Shown one piece after another: positions 46,565-57,556 of a DNA stretch of 64,000 bases. The number at the start of each line of letters is the position of its first letter. The stretch's first letter is position 1. The notes beneath the pieces were generated by a model. It was given only the letters and a program-made list of their open reading frames with translations. It was not told the DNA's origin and made no database searches. Origin of the DNA: Heterohyrax brucei (lineage: Eukaryota; Chordata; Mammalia; Hyracoidea; Procaviidae); contig CM053141.1 of assembly GCA_028571685.1 (NCBI GenBank), positions 75,873,833 through 75,937,832 of the forward strand, read 5' to 3'. Both the position numbers and the translations under genes were made by a program.

Positions 46565-47096
46565 TGCAGGTCTGATGATTAAGTCTGTGAACTTCATTGT
46601 TCTAAGTGCTACATACCTCATTGCTGAGTATTATTACAATCACCCTTGAAGTACTCCCCTTGGGAAACTATGCACCGACACCAGCGCCTAGTCCACCCTT
46701 CAGAGCAATTTTGAAAATCTTTCTGGAATGGCCATTGCTCATTGTGGCATGGCTACAAACTTAATTGTATAGTTTTCTGTGAGGGAGTTTTTAGCCAGTG
46801 AACAAATAACTGTTGGAACATCTTCCCTACTCACCTGATCTGGCCCCCAATGACTTTTTTTCTTTACCTGAAGATAAAGGAAATCTTGAAGACATTTTGA
46901 TGATGTTCAGGACATCAAGGGTAATAGTACAACAGCTCTGATAGGCGTTCCAGAAAGAGTTCCAAAATTGCTTTGAAGGATGGACTAGGTGCTGGCTTCG
47001 GTGCATAGCTTCTGAAGGTGATTGTAGTGATATTCAGCAGAGAGGTATGTAGCCCATTTTCTAGGGTGAGTCTGTGAACTTCATTGGTGGTCCTTG
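46565..47096 (+). mobile_element. Short mariner derivative (copy 1), 532 bp
   Basis: Flanked by TA on both sides (46563-46564, 47097-47098). The left end TGCAGGTCTGATGATTAAGT and the right end (complement CAAGGACCACCAATGAAGTT) begin inverted repeats extending well over 100 bp, including GTGCTACATACCTC and AATATCACTACAATCACC-type text on both arms. The centre keeps only the 3' part of a mariner transposase gene (CTACTCACCTGATCTGGCCC, coding YSPDLAP-D). Full-length mariners are about 1.3 kb, so this is an internally deleted form. Confidence 0.88.
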
Positions 47097-47246
47097 TATA
47101 TCTATATACATGTGAATATATATCTATATATATGTGAATATTTAGGTAGATATATATCCATATATCCATATACACACATGTAAATACATACATATATACA
47201 CACATGTATACAGGTGTGTACACATGTGTACAGGTGCATATGTTTC
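47097..47246. repeat. AT/TG microsatellite beside mariner
   Basis: Irregular TATATC, TATATG, CATATA and ACACATGT repeats begin exactly at the TA that ends the mariner element. A short TATATATA run also lies on its left side (46555-46564). Confidence 0.8.
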
Positions 47247-47337
47247 CTCGTAGAAATATTAACAGGTTTGAGAAACAGGTGTCACTGGAGAGTCTGCTAG
47301 TAGTATGAAATAGTAATGACACCGTGTTGTCTTTGTT

Positions 47338-47507
47338 ACCCACCAAACCCACTGCTGTTGAGTTGGGCCTGACTCATGGTGACCCTAGAGGTCAGAGTAG
47401 AACTGCCCCATAGAGTTTCCAAGGAACACCTGGTGGATTTCTACTGCTGACCTTTTGGTTAGCAGACATAGCAGTTAAGCCACTGTGCCACCAGGGCTTC
47501 CTGTTGT
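47338..47507 (-). repeat. AfroSINE
   Basis: CCACCAAACCCACTGCTGTT to AAGCCACTGTGCCACCAGGG; close to the family norm. Confidence 0.9.
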
Positions 47508-47659
47508 CTTTATTAAGAAAAAAAATTAATTTCAAAGCACACTGGTTCTCAGAGTTTCCAGGTAAAGGATTATGAACCTGTATAAAATAGGGTGTTGTCA
47601 GTGCATATAGTTGTGGTTACAATACCTCTGTGTAGACTGTGGAGAACAAAGGGCCCAGG

Positions 47660-47769
47660 ACCAAGCTGTGAGGGACTCATCATTGAGAGTTTGGTAGAGG
47701 AACAGACACTGAGAACCAGGCTGTGAGGGACTCATCATTGACAGTTTGGTAGAGGAAGAGACAGAGAAT
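47660..47769. repeat. Tandem duplication, 55-bp unit
   Basis: Two adjacent copies (47660-47714 and 47715-47769) share CTGTGAGGGACTCATCATTG and GTTTGGTAGAGGAA with few differences. Confidence 0.85.
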
Positions 47770-47950
47770 CAAGTGGCAGAATCCAGAGGAGGAGGAAGAA
47801 CAGTAGGCAGAGTAATGTCATAGAAGCTGAGGAAAGTTGTGTTTCAAGAAGAGTGGTTTAGTTATGTTAAATGCTTTTCTAAATCTAGTGAGATAAAGCA
47901 TTTTAATCTCTGTAGCAAATAAAGCCATTATAGACATCAGCAAGTGCTTT

Positions 47951-49590
47951 TAGGAACGCTTAAAAGACAGCTGAATGATTTGTTGATTTCAACATTAAAA
48001 TGATTAGCTTCTATCAGTGAAAATGCTTGTCTTTCAATTGATTGATTTGCAAAAAAAGAACAACAGGAATTAGAATCTGTTAGAATCAGGGTCTTTTTTG
48101 TTTTTGTTACTGTATAAAATTATTCTTAAAGAATTGTCAGCCCCCATCTTTCCATCTCCTACTATCTTTCTGCTTTTTCATTACCTTTTTATTTTCAAAA
48201 TGGCATTGTAACTTTTCCATCCCGCAGTTTTCAAGATGAGAACATTAATTTATTGGGCAGATGTGTGGCCATGTTGCCTTTAAACAGAGATGATGGTAAT
48301 AGTATATCTAGATAATGTGTGCCTGTTTTTTCTTTTTTTGTGTTCTCTTGTATTGTTTCTTCTCTGCTTTTTCTCTGTCTCTGTGACAGCACACAACACA
48401 TACAGCAGAACAGGTTAACTATTGTGTCTTAATAGAAAGTAGCCTGTCATTCGGGTTTAGAAATGGGAAGAATGTTTTTACTTCTCTTTCCTTTTGTTCT
48501 AGGCCAAGGAGGTGGACCTCATCCCATGGGGCAGGATCCTGTCAGTCTAGTGAAAACCTAATTTAGGTAGCTGGACCTATGTTTTCTAGTGGGAAAAGAT
48601 TGGGTTTCTAAGGTGAAAGTGATTAGAATTTACATGGAACATTTGTGATTTAAGTTTATTTCATTTAGGTTTGGAATAAGAATGATTAAAATTTTGACTT
48701 CCCTTTATGTTCATGCATTTTTATCACTATTAACTAGTGGGACATTTGGAGATTTATAGCAGTAGTATGAGTAGTTGATGGAAACGTTGAGATTTACTAA
48801 GCAGCAACACTTTCAGTTTAAGAAATTCTAGAATTAGAGAGCCTGTTTCTTTCATTTTAACTAATGTAAAACTTGGGAAAAACATATGGAGTGCACTTGC
48901 CACAAGTCAGTATTTGCTCAGCAGCAGCTGATTAACTGGTTATCCATGGGGAAAATATGTTATTTTATCAAATTGCTGCATTTTAAGCTGAGAGCCACTG
49001 CTTATAATGTGGACTTAGAATAGAATCTTGCTTTTGCTGAATATCCCTCAGTTCTAGAGAATAACTCTGTCCATTGAAATAATTGCTGTTGTCATTGACT
49101 TGGTCAGAAGTAAGTTGTGACAACCCTCAGTGTTAGCTCCATTCTTCCTAAAAAATAAAATTGATACAATTTTTCAGACTGTTCTTGTATTACTGCCAAA
49201 ACAATAATTTCATCGTTAACAGATTTTAATGTTAAGTTCTTGTCATATGCACAGATAGGGATTTGATCATTTGGCCTCATGATTTCTGTTCATTTAACTT
49301 AGTGATGAAGTAGTTAGAGAAAAACAAGGCATTTAGGCCCACTCTTTTAAGTTGCTATAATTAGTCAAAAAATTGTGTAATCAGGTTTGGGTGGTAGAAA
49401 TGAGAAATGTACTTTGTTAGAAATTGGACTAGTTTAGCATTTATAGTCTTTTGAGAAATATTATTGTTCTGTGAGATATTAATAGATGTTCAGGGAAGAG
49501 GATGAATAGAGTTGTGTGGTCAAGGGAACCTGAAAGACATTGGGTTAAGCCAAGTAAAACAAGATTATTTTAATATTTCCCTGAGTTTTT
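47951..49590. other. Intron 6 sequence without recognised feature
   Basis: About 1.6 kb of unique-looking DNA. No SINE, L1 or RTE match. Confidence 0.4.
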
Positions 49591-49594
49591 AAAA

Positions 49595-49655
49595 TTTTTT
49601 TCTTTTTTTTTATTGTGATTAAGTGAAAGTTTATAATCAAAGTCAGTTGTGTTTT
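49595..49655 (-). mobile_element. Very short L1 3' end, antisense
   Basis: T-run then TTGTGATTAAGTGAAAGTTT and AATCAAAGTCAG, the first bases of the L1 tail type seen at 13590 and 63395. About 60 bp. Confidence 0.5.
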
Positions 49656-49950
49656 TTAATGTGCTGTGGTGAAGCCAAGGCTAGCAGTGTTTTCACTCTG
49701 GAGAATGTGAGAATAACCAGAGAATTTTTTCCAAACAGTGTTCTCACCAGTTCTACCTCTGCTTCTCAAGTATCTCTTTTTCGCGAATAGTGCACACATG
49801 TAAATAATGTGCCCACAATTACAGTGTGCCCAGCATGCCTAGGAAAATAATGTGTGAGGGTTGCGTGGTTGGCCAAAAAGTATGTGACATGCATGCATTA
49901 TTTGCATAGAAATATGGTAGTATTGGAGACTGTGTGTTTTGTAATTTGAA
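49656..49950. repeat. Unidentified repeat-like block with inverted words
   Basis: ACATGTAAATAATGTGCCCA (49797) and CATGCATTATTTGCATAG (49894) form an imperfect inverted pair around AT/GC-alternating text. It may be a DNA-transposon relic. No family assigned. Confidence 0.35.
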
Positions 49951-49952
49951 AA

Positions 49953-50015
49953 TGTTCCCCAGGTGATTCTGATCCATACCTTCTTTGGTTGAGATTTGCT
50001 GAGTTTGAGTGTAAG
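49953..50015 (+). mobile_element. Possible MER5-type hAT relic
   Basis: TGTTCCCCAGGTGATTCTGA resembles the MER5/Charlie phrase CCCAGGTGATTCTGATG. Only about 60 bp are alignable by eye. Confidence 0.35.
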
Positions 50016-50569
50016 GCTTTCCCAGATTTCCTTGATTGAATATACAGGCTTTCCTAAGTTTCTCTACTTGTAGACTACCTCTTTTGAAGCTTATGTGATA
50101 AGATTTTAAGAATTAGAAAGGATATTTTTTAATGTCTAGATTCCTGGATTGTGAAGTCTTTAGAAGTAAACTGTAGATTTTACCTTACCAACTAATTGTT
50201 TTCCAGTATTTGAAACACTTCTTGACACTTGTGACACCATTGTTTTCTGGGTCTCATTTTCATTGTTGTACCTTGGTAATAGAGTTTATCATTGTGATAT
50301 CATCCAATTCTAGCAAATAAAAGTTCTTTCTAGCAAAGAAGGTTCATATTTGCTTGAGAAATGCCATAACAAAATGTCATTTTTTGTCAGTACTGTATTT
50401 CAGTATTTCTTCTCTATCGATTTGCATAGAAGCATTGTTAAATATTATGTAATAATAGTAACTGGTCAACTTTAGTTCTGTGAAGGTGGTATCGGTAAGC
50501 ACTTTTGATAGCAGAAAATTATGTATGTATGTATGAGTCTGTATAATAAAGTTTTGTATTTCTACCCAG
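50016..50569. other. End of intron 6, no recognised feature
   Basis: AT-rich. Short ATGT repeats at 50521-50534 lie close to the exon 7 acceptor. Confidence 0.4.
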
Positions 50570-50668
50570 AAATTTCAGGATATTGAAGAAACTCATCTTA
50601 TTCACATGAAGGAAATTATAGAATCCTTGTCAAATGCTATAAAGGAAATTTATTTGCAAATAGGCCAG
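50570..50668 (+). CDS. FCHO2: FCHO2 coding exon 7 (F-BAR helix)
   Basis: This 33-codon exon has the acceptor TTTCTACCCAG and donor GTAAGT. It reads [20 protein letters not shown], then [13 protein letters not shown], about residues 201-233. It is in phase 0 at both ends. Compared with the human sequence I recall, I-to-M, G-to-E and H-to-Y changes are visible, all compatible with helix. It continues the C-terminal F-BAR helices. Confidence 0.97.
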
Positions 50669-51366
50669 GTAAGTGTCTTATGTTGAACTGGTTAATGAAA
50701 TTTTAGTGTTCATTTATAGCTCGTTGAAAATCTTTATTACTGTGCCCAATATATTTAATGTATTTAATAATATGTTTAAATTTATTAAGTATAAAACCAG
50801 ATTTGTTTTATTGTTTGGCACTGAAGGTGGTAATTCAGATTAGTTTCTTAAATGAACTGTGTGTAGTCTTGATATAAAAATTCTGAAGCTATCAATATTT
50901 GAATATTTCGTTTTTCAAATTGTACTATTTTTAAATTTAGAACAGATGTAGTAAATTTATAGCACTTGTGCTATACATATTTCAAAAATATAGAAGTTGA
51001 ATGATAACAATTTGTTCTGCATTGAAATTCAGCAGAGAAAAATGAAAACTCTTTTTCCTTTTTAAAAGTCTAAAACTGCTTTCATTATCTGTATAAATTC
51101 TATCTGAAATACTTAGATATGGGAAAGAGAAATTGCTTGAATTCTAAGGTTGTAAGGCTGTATCTTACGAGGTTATACAGTCAGAGAAAGCAGTAGTTGG
51201 CCCCACAGATCGACTACCTCTGTAAGTGAGGTAGCAAAGCATGTTATTAAATGAAATCCCTCAGAGACCTCTCAGTCAGAAAAATACTGTTTTGGTGTAG
51301 TGAATTTTAATTGTTTATAATTATGGAAAAAAGAAAAGAACAGTTATCTTTATTCCACTTTAATAG
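50669..51366. other. Intron 7, no recognised feature
   Basis: 698 bp of AT-rich DNA. It has no recognisable transposon, unlike all the longer introns. Confidence 0.5.
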
Positions 51367-51463
51367 GTCCATGAAGAATTTATAAACAATATGGCTAATA
51401 CCACAGTTGAAAGTTTGATACAAAAATTTGTTGAGTCAAAAGGAACTGGGAAGGAAAGACCTG
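51367..51463 (+). CDS. FCHO2: FCHO2 coding exon 8 (end of F-BAR domain)
   Basis: This 97-base exon has the acceptor CACTTTAATAG and donor GTAAGA. It reads [20 protein letters not shown], then [12 protein letters not shown](G), about residues 234-265/266. It brings the F-BAR domain to its end. It finishes with one base of a Gly codon, so the next exon must start in phase 1. I found no exon resembling the expected continuation (LIEFEECDTAS in human) in the remaining 12.5 kb, so it probably lies beyond the window. Confidence 0.96.
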
Positions 51464-51589
51464 GTAAGAAGATAAACTCTGCAAGAAATATTTTCATATT
51501 TCCTATCTAGTATCAAATATATTTGCCTTTAAATTCTTGTATGTGGAGAGTAATTTTTAGTATCACATGTCTGAACCGAGTAACATTTC

Positions 51590-52613
51590 TTTTTTTTATT
51601 ATTATTATGATTGAATGAAAATGTACATTCCCATATAAATTTGCATACTGACCTACATGCAGCTTCTGCTGCTCTCCCTGCACGGTGACAGCATACTCTT
51701 CCTCTCTGCTCCATACATGTCTTATCTTCCTAACAGTCTCCTATCTTCTCCTCTCCACCCATTCCCCTTCCTCCAGTATCAGGTCAACAGGACGACCTCC
51801 TGTAGATGCCTAGAACCACAAAGTGCCCCCACAATATGGTCACTCTGTGTCGCCGAGTCCAGTCCATTGCTGTCTGAAAAGTTGACCTTCATTATGATTT
51901 ACGGACAGGGGCAGCATCAGGGCCAGCGGCCCTGCTCACAGGAGAACTCCAAGGCCCCTGCATCAGTTGCGGTCTTTTAGTGGAGATCCGAGGGTGGACC
52001 CCTGTTTATACTTGTGTTACTATTGAGACTCAACTTTGTGAGCTCCATTGTGGCTATCACTGGTGGTAGTGGGGCACCATCTGGTTCTTCCAGTCACAAG
52101 TTGATGTAGACATCTACTCACATGGGTCTCTCTGATTTCTGGACTCTCTTTCCCTCCATGTCATTATTGACCTTGGTGATCATCTGTTCCTGCTAAGTTG
52201 GGACCATTTGCTGTACCCTCAGATGGCAGCTTGGCAGCTTTTAGGACCCTAGACGCCACTCACCAGTGTGGGGTGCAGAGAGACCTCATTAGCAAAATGC
52301 TAATTGTGCCAATTGGCCTCGATTTCCCCTGAGAGCACGGTCCCAGGCCCCCCGTCCCAGCTACTCTGTCCTTGCAATATTGGGTTAAGATGAGAGGAGT
52401 ACACAAGTTGTGTTGAAGTCCCATTAATATTGATCTTCTTACTAATGTGTGCTGTCAGCAGTTTCACCCAACCAAATTTCTAACAACTATCTAATCTAAA
52501 CCCTCCCGCCTCACCCTTCCACCCTCTCCACCCTTGCAGCTGTCAAAGAGTCTTTTCTGTTGTGCACGAATCTGCTTTTAAGTTCTTATCGTAGGGCTCT
52601 CATACAATATTTG
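51590..52613 (-). mobile_element. Afrotherian L1 3' UTR, antisense, near complete
   Basis: T-rich start, GAATGAAAATGTACATTCCC, CCACAAAGTGCCCCCACAAT, GGCACCATCTGGTTCTTCCA, GCCACTCACCAGTGTGGGGT and CAACCAAATTTCTAACAACT, ending GCTCTCATACAATATTTGTC. About 1 kb, stopping just before ORF2 coding sequence. Confidence 0.92.
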
Positions 52614-52978
52614 TCTGGAAATCTGTGTAAATTGTTAAGTATTTTTTCTTTTCTGATGCTACATTAAGATTTTGCCTTTGGTAATTAATAACTTAGTGTT
52701 ATTTAAAATTATTGTTACCTTTATTAAATTATTCTACAGTTGATTTATATTTTTAGAAGTAGAGTTAGCAACAGAATCTCACTTTAATAAGTGAGAGATG
52801 GAAGAATATTGAACCCTCAGAGCATTAAGGCCAAATAGAACCTTTCTTAAAATTTAATAATTTATTTCTTGTTTAATTTACATGTGTATTCAACTGTACT
52901 TATTGATTGTTGACAGTATACCAGCATATGTTGAGTATGTTCCAGTTAACGTATGAATATGGGAACCCTGGTTCCTAA
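52614..52978. other. Intron 8 sequence without recognised feature
   Basis: AT-rich. No supported feature. Confidence 0.4.
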
Positions 52979-53512
52979 TTTTTTTTTAATTCTTTATTGT
53001 GATGAACTGTATCTGCTCTTTTCACCCTGTGACAGCACACTCTTCTTTCCACTCTGCTTCTAGTATCCACTCAACCAACACTTGGCGCCTCCTCTCTACC
53101 TTTTCCTTCCCCTCTACAAAGAAACCAGTTGGACAGCCTCATGTATATATTAAACCATAAAGTGCACATACCACCAGCATCACTCTGTGTCCCATAGTCC
53201 AATCCAGTCTTTGTCTGAAATGTTGGCTTCAGTACTGGTCTCAGCTCTGGGCCAGCAGAAGTCCAGGAGCCATCTACTCAGGGGGCCCCCTAGGTTGTTG
53301 GACCATCAAGTCTAGTCTTCCAGTAGAGTTTCAGATCTGCACACCCCTTTTTCTTGTCCTGTGTCAGGGACTCTATATTGTGTTCCCTGTCGGGACTGTC
53401 TTTGGTGGTGGCCAGGACCATCTAGTTTATCTGGTCTCGTGCTGAGGTAGTTTCCCTATAATATGGCCCCTTCTATCTCCCTATTTTCCTCATGGGGGCC
53501 CTTGGTCCCTGT
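52979..53512 (-). mobile_element. Older L1 3' UTR, antisense
   Basis: TTCTTTATTGTGATGAACTG, AACCATAAAGTGCACATACC, TGGACCATCAAGTCTAGTCT and CCCTGTCGGGACTGTCTTTG. Same lineage as 63365-64000, distinct from the 51590 family. Confidence 0.8.
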
Positions 53513-54261
53513 TTTTATGAATAAATGATTACAGGAATGCTGAATACTACATTCAGTAAACACATTAAGATGTGTCAAACGTAATGATAATCTCTTCTCC
53601 CCCCCGACCACTCAGCATACTTACAGTCTTCCACATCTCCTGAAAGTGTTAGTTACTCTATCATATATTTGGCTGGATAATTATCTTACTCTACAGGTAA
53701 AAGTATAGTTAGTCCAGTAAAGAAATTAAAATACAATATGGAATTCAGGAAAATGATAGTGGATTTGTGAAATATGGGAGCCATTTTTTCCATCACAATT
53801 CACAGACTGAGGCTTGAAATCTAAATCATTTTCGATTCCTTGTTGCCCACATTTCATTAATTTTCAGATCTTGTTGATTCACTTGTGCTAGTATTTGTCC
53901 CTTTAGAATTACTTTCCATGCTTCTCTATCTGCCTGATTAATCACAGCAGACTTTTAGTAGGTTTCATACACTGGCATAGTAGAAGTTTATTTTATGTGT
54001 GTATCACATCCATCTTTTAAATGTACAATTATGAACATATAATTGCACTGCTTGTAAATCTTTGGCTTTTCATCATAGCCAGAATGAAATTTAGACTCTG
54101 AACTTGAATTCAAAGCCTTTCACAATCTGGCCCTGACCAATCTTTAATTTTACTTGCCATTATTCCTTTCCTAGTATTCTTTGTTTGCAGCCCACCTAAT
54201 TGCTGCGTGCTTTCCAAGTACTCCTGTTTTGGCTTGGTACCTTTGTGTCCTTACTATATTG
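53513..54261. other. Intron 8 sequence without recognised feature
   Basis: Unique-looking. A phrase near 54060-54190 (CTTTTCATCATAGCCAGAAT, CAATCTGGCCCTGACCAATC) is C+T-rich and may be an old repeat, unassigned. Confidence 0.35.
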
Positions 54262-54535
54262 TTGGTAGGTGGCATCAAGTCACTTCCCACTCATAAAAAA
54301 ACAAACCCACTGACGTCAAGTCGGGTCTGACTCATAGAGACCCCAGAGGTCAGAGGAGAACTGCCCCATAGAGTTTCCAGAGAGCTCCTGGCAGATTTGA
54401 ACTGCCAGCCTTTTGGTTAGCAGATGTAGCACTTAACCCACTCCGCTACCAGGGTTTCCGATCAAGCACAACAGAAGGAAACACTGCTCAGTCCTGTGCC
54501 ATTCCAACAATTTATGCTTAAGGTCCTTGTTCTAG
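54262..54535 (-). mobile_element. RTE 3' end, antisense, split by an AfroSINE
   Basis: Inverted tail TGTTGGTAGGTGGCATCAAG (54260), then a SINE, then GCACAACAGAAGGAAACACT and GCTCAGTCCTGTGCCATTCC, which continue the RTE. Confidence 0.75.
54292..54460 (-). repeat. AfroSINE inside RTE 3' end
   Basis: ACAAACCCACTGACGTCAAG to CTCCGCTACCAGGGTTTCCG. Full length and well preserved, so relatively young. Confidence 0.92.
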
Positions 54536-54857
54536 GAGATGCCATATTCCACTTCTTTCTTGTTCTATGTTTCCAATTTGTCCAGTGAAGAACTTTTGAA
54601 AAGCCAGGTCATGTATTATTTTCTCAACCAAAAGTTCTGTAGACTTTAATTACACTTTTTTTTTCTGGTATTGTTGCTATTTAACTTTTAGTAATTTAAT
54701 AATTGTATGCTTATGTTCTACAATTTGTATTTATATGTGAACAATACATTGTTGTTGAATGAACTGAATGAACAAATGGGCATACTATGGTTAAGTTGTT
54801 ACAAGAAGTTGGAGTGGATGGATTTGCTGCTAGAAAGGTCTTGGTTAGTGTATACGA

Positions 54858-55045
54858 AATAATTATAGTTAATGTTTAGTAAGCACCCTGTGCCATGTAC
54901 TATGTTGGGTACTTTGTAGGCTCTCTTATTTGGTATTGAGCAACCCTTTCAAGTAGCTACTGTTACATCCATTTTATAGATGAAGGAATGTTGAGAGGTG
55001 TAATGATTTGTTTAAGCTCCCGTGCATTAACTCATTTCCAGGATT
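54858..55045 (+). repeat. MIR SINE relic
   Basis: GTTAATGTTTAGTAAGCACC, TGTGCCATGTACTATGTTGG, GTAGCTACTGTTACATCCAT and TTTATAGATGAAGGAATGTT follow MIR order closely. Confidence 0.85.
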
Positions 55046-56765
55046 GTTGACCCAAAGGTCTGTTTTTTGAGAAGTAAGACTAGAACTAATGGACTCACTC
55101 TGTTGATGTATATGAGGCTGTTTGGATGCATAGATACAGAATAGCATGAAACCCTAAAACTCCTTGTAAAGAGACTTGAGTTAGAAGTAAAGGCCAGCTA
55201 ACAGAGGAGGGACCTAGGTAAAAACAGGTGGGAGACAAAAGGAATTTTTATACAGAATACTTGGAGATGTTGATAGAAAGGAAATAAAGATGTATCAGCT
55301 GGTTAAGAATGCCTTAGATGGAAATTTGAATAAGATTAATAAATTGTATAAATGTTAATATCTTGTTTGTGATGTTATATTGTAGTTTTGTGAAATATTA
55401 CCATTCAGGAAAGCCAGGCAAAGTATACTGGTGATCTCCTGTATTGTTTCTCACAACTGTATGTCGATTTGATGGCAACAGATTTCATTCTGGGTTTTAG
55501 TATGTGAAGGTACAATCTCAATAAAAATTTCAATTTAAAAAATGCCTTAGAACGAGGAGGCTTGAGCTGAAGTATGAACCTCTTGAGTCGTGAATGGTCC
55601 AAAGTGTATATTTAAGCATAAAAAAGCAGTCTGCTTGCTGTGAAACCAAGTCAATATTTTTCTTAAAGTATTAAACCAGAGAAAAATTGAAATACCGAAA
55701 AGTGTTCTGAATTGAGGCAGTTTTTACTTTGATTGACATTTTGTATTGGCACTTTATCTCTCATTTCTCATGTAGCTGATAACTCACTGTTTCTTGGGCT
55801 CTTTTATTGCTTCTCTGTTTGTATGCCAATGTCATTTTCGAAGACTTGGCCCATATGTGTGCTCCATCATTTCTGTTCCTTGCTAATGGCATATATTATT
55901 CTAGGTCATTGTACCCTTTGTCCAGAGGAGACCTTAAAATCCCACTCATCACAGTACTGCAGGTAGACAGTGCCAGTATTAAGGGTCAGTATTTGAGTTG
56001 AAACTTGTGGAGATATTTGTTTACAAGTGTCAGAAAGCCAATTTAAAGCAAACAGCATGTGTTATTAGCTTTTTATATCATTGCAAATAATGTAGATTTT
56101 GTGTTTCTCAGGAAAATAACAAATGTAAAATTTTATATGTAATTGCATGGAATTCATAACCTGAAGGGATTCTGTGTTATAAAGTGTATTCTCACTTTGA
56201 GTAGTGTAGATACAGTATTGTTTGTTCTTAACATTTTATTTCTCCTGTTTTGTAAGGTGGATTTTTTATTGAAATAGGAAAATTCTATGAGACACATTTT
56301 AAAAATAAAAAACTAAAGGCTTGATTCTTTTTAAAATTTGTGTACCTAAAAGTTTCTTTTGTGTTAAAAAATGGATAGTGTACTTTCTGTTTTTCGTCAG
56401 TTATCTATTGAAAGGTAGAACCTCTAAGTTAATGCTACTGATTTTAAAAATTAATGTCTCCCAATTCTATTCTGTAAGTGAAACAATGCGACAGCATTAA
56501 AGTTTTCCTTTTCCTACTCATTGAAGCTATTTTATACTACTACTTATATATAGTGGCATTTTTATCATTACTTTTAGTGTAGTACTGACTTCTCCCTCTT
56601 GAATTTGAGTCACTGTAAGTGAATGCTTTGAATACCAAAGCCACTTCGGCTCTGAAAGTGCCACCAATAAACAAGTGTTTTCTAAGTTTGGATTTCTTTT
56701 TGTGTGTTTTAATGGTAGTATCCAGTTAGTGTTATATAGTCTTATGTATTTCAATTGTTAAGAGA
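55046..56765. other. Intron 8 sequence without recognised feature
   Basis: About 1.7 kb of AT-rich, unique-looking DNA. A short AfroSINE/RTE-like word (TGTATGTCGATTTGATGGCA) is at 55458. Confidence 0.4.
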
Positions 56766-56767
56766 AA

Positions 56768-56938
56768 TTGGAGCCTCTGGTGGTGTAGTGGTTAAAAGTT
56801 GTGGCTGCTAACCAAATAGTCAGCAGTTTGAATCTGCCAGGTGCTACTTAGAAGGTCTGTGGGGCAGTTATCTGTGCTTTAAGGTTCCTGTAGGTTAGAA
56901 TGGACTTCAAGGACAATGGATTTGATTTTGTTTTTAAA
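56768..56938 (+). repeat. AfroSINE, sense
   Basis: Head GGAGCCTCTGGTGGTGTAGT, B-box CAGTTTGAATCTGCC, tail GTAGGTTAGAATGGACTTCA. Confidence 0.9.
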
Positions 56939-57350
56939 GAGATTAAAGTACACATTTTGGTGTTTCCTGTTTTACAGTTGTTCTGCTAATTTTATTGTAT
57001 CCTATTTATAATTCATAAAAGTTCAGTAATTTTCCAGTTATAGGAAATAAAAGATTAGTGTAAAGAAAATCAAAAGTTGATAGGCTAATATATAACATAC
57101 TTAGATAAAGTATTTTGATGAAACACTTATGTACTTTCTTTATATGATAATATAGTTTCCATTTGAAGACTTTGGGGATGTATATTGTGTTTAAAGATAC
57201 TTATAGAAAAGCCTGACAAAGGTGAACATAAGTATAATCAGCCACATACTGAAAGGGAAAAAGTGGATTTCTGTGGTCAGACTATTTAAATAAGATTCGT
57301 TGTTTATCTGTTTGAATAGCATAGCTTCTGTATTAGATACATTATTATAA
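56939..57350. other. Intron 8 sequence without recognised feature
   Basis: AT-rich. No supported feature. Confidence 0.4.
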
Positions 57351-57352
57351 AA

Positions 57353-57555
57353 CAAATTGTTGTTGTGTGCAGTTGAATTGATTTCTGCTCATCATTACCT
57401 GTGACAAAGTTGAACTGCGCCATTGGGTTTTCTTGGCTTTAGTCTTTACCCAAGCAGGTTGCCAGGTCTTTCTCCCATGGAACCGTTGGGTGAATTTGGA
57501 CTCCCGACCTTTTGGTTAGCCACTGGGCATGTAAACCATTGTGCTACCACGGTGG
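57353..57555 (-). repeat. AfroSINE, longer subfamily
   Basis: AAATTGTTGTTGTGTGCAGT to AAACCATTGTGCTACCACGG. Includes the GCAGGTTGCCAGGTCTTTCT segment typical of the longer form. Confidence 0.78.
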
Positions 57556-57556
57556 G

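Larger units (their letters stand above)
44490..47950 (+). repeat. Ancient mammalian repeat (L2-like), dissected by younger insertions
   Basis: Diverged sense-strand blocks at 44490-44720, 44880-45490 and 47510-47950 read like one old interspersed repeat. They include GACATGAAGAAATGAATAAT, GCAAGGATATTACTTAATAT, GTTTTATTTTGGCAGTTGTG, GCCCAGGACCAAGCTGTGAG and TTAAATGCTTTTCTAAATCT. I place it with L2-type LINE relics from memory; the exact family is uncertain. Younger elements interrupt it. Confidence 0.45.

Noticed and set aside
46915-47352. A 145-residue minus-strand open frame
   Set aside because: It runs through the mariner arm and the AT/TG microsatellite (Tyr/Ile/Val/Thr-rich periodic peptide), so it is a low-complexity artefact.
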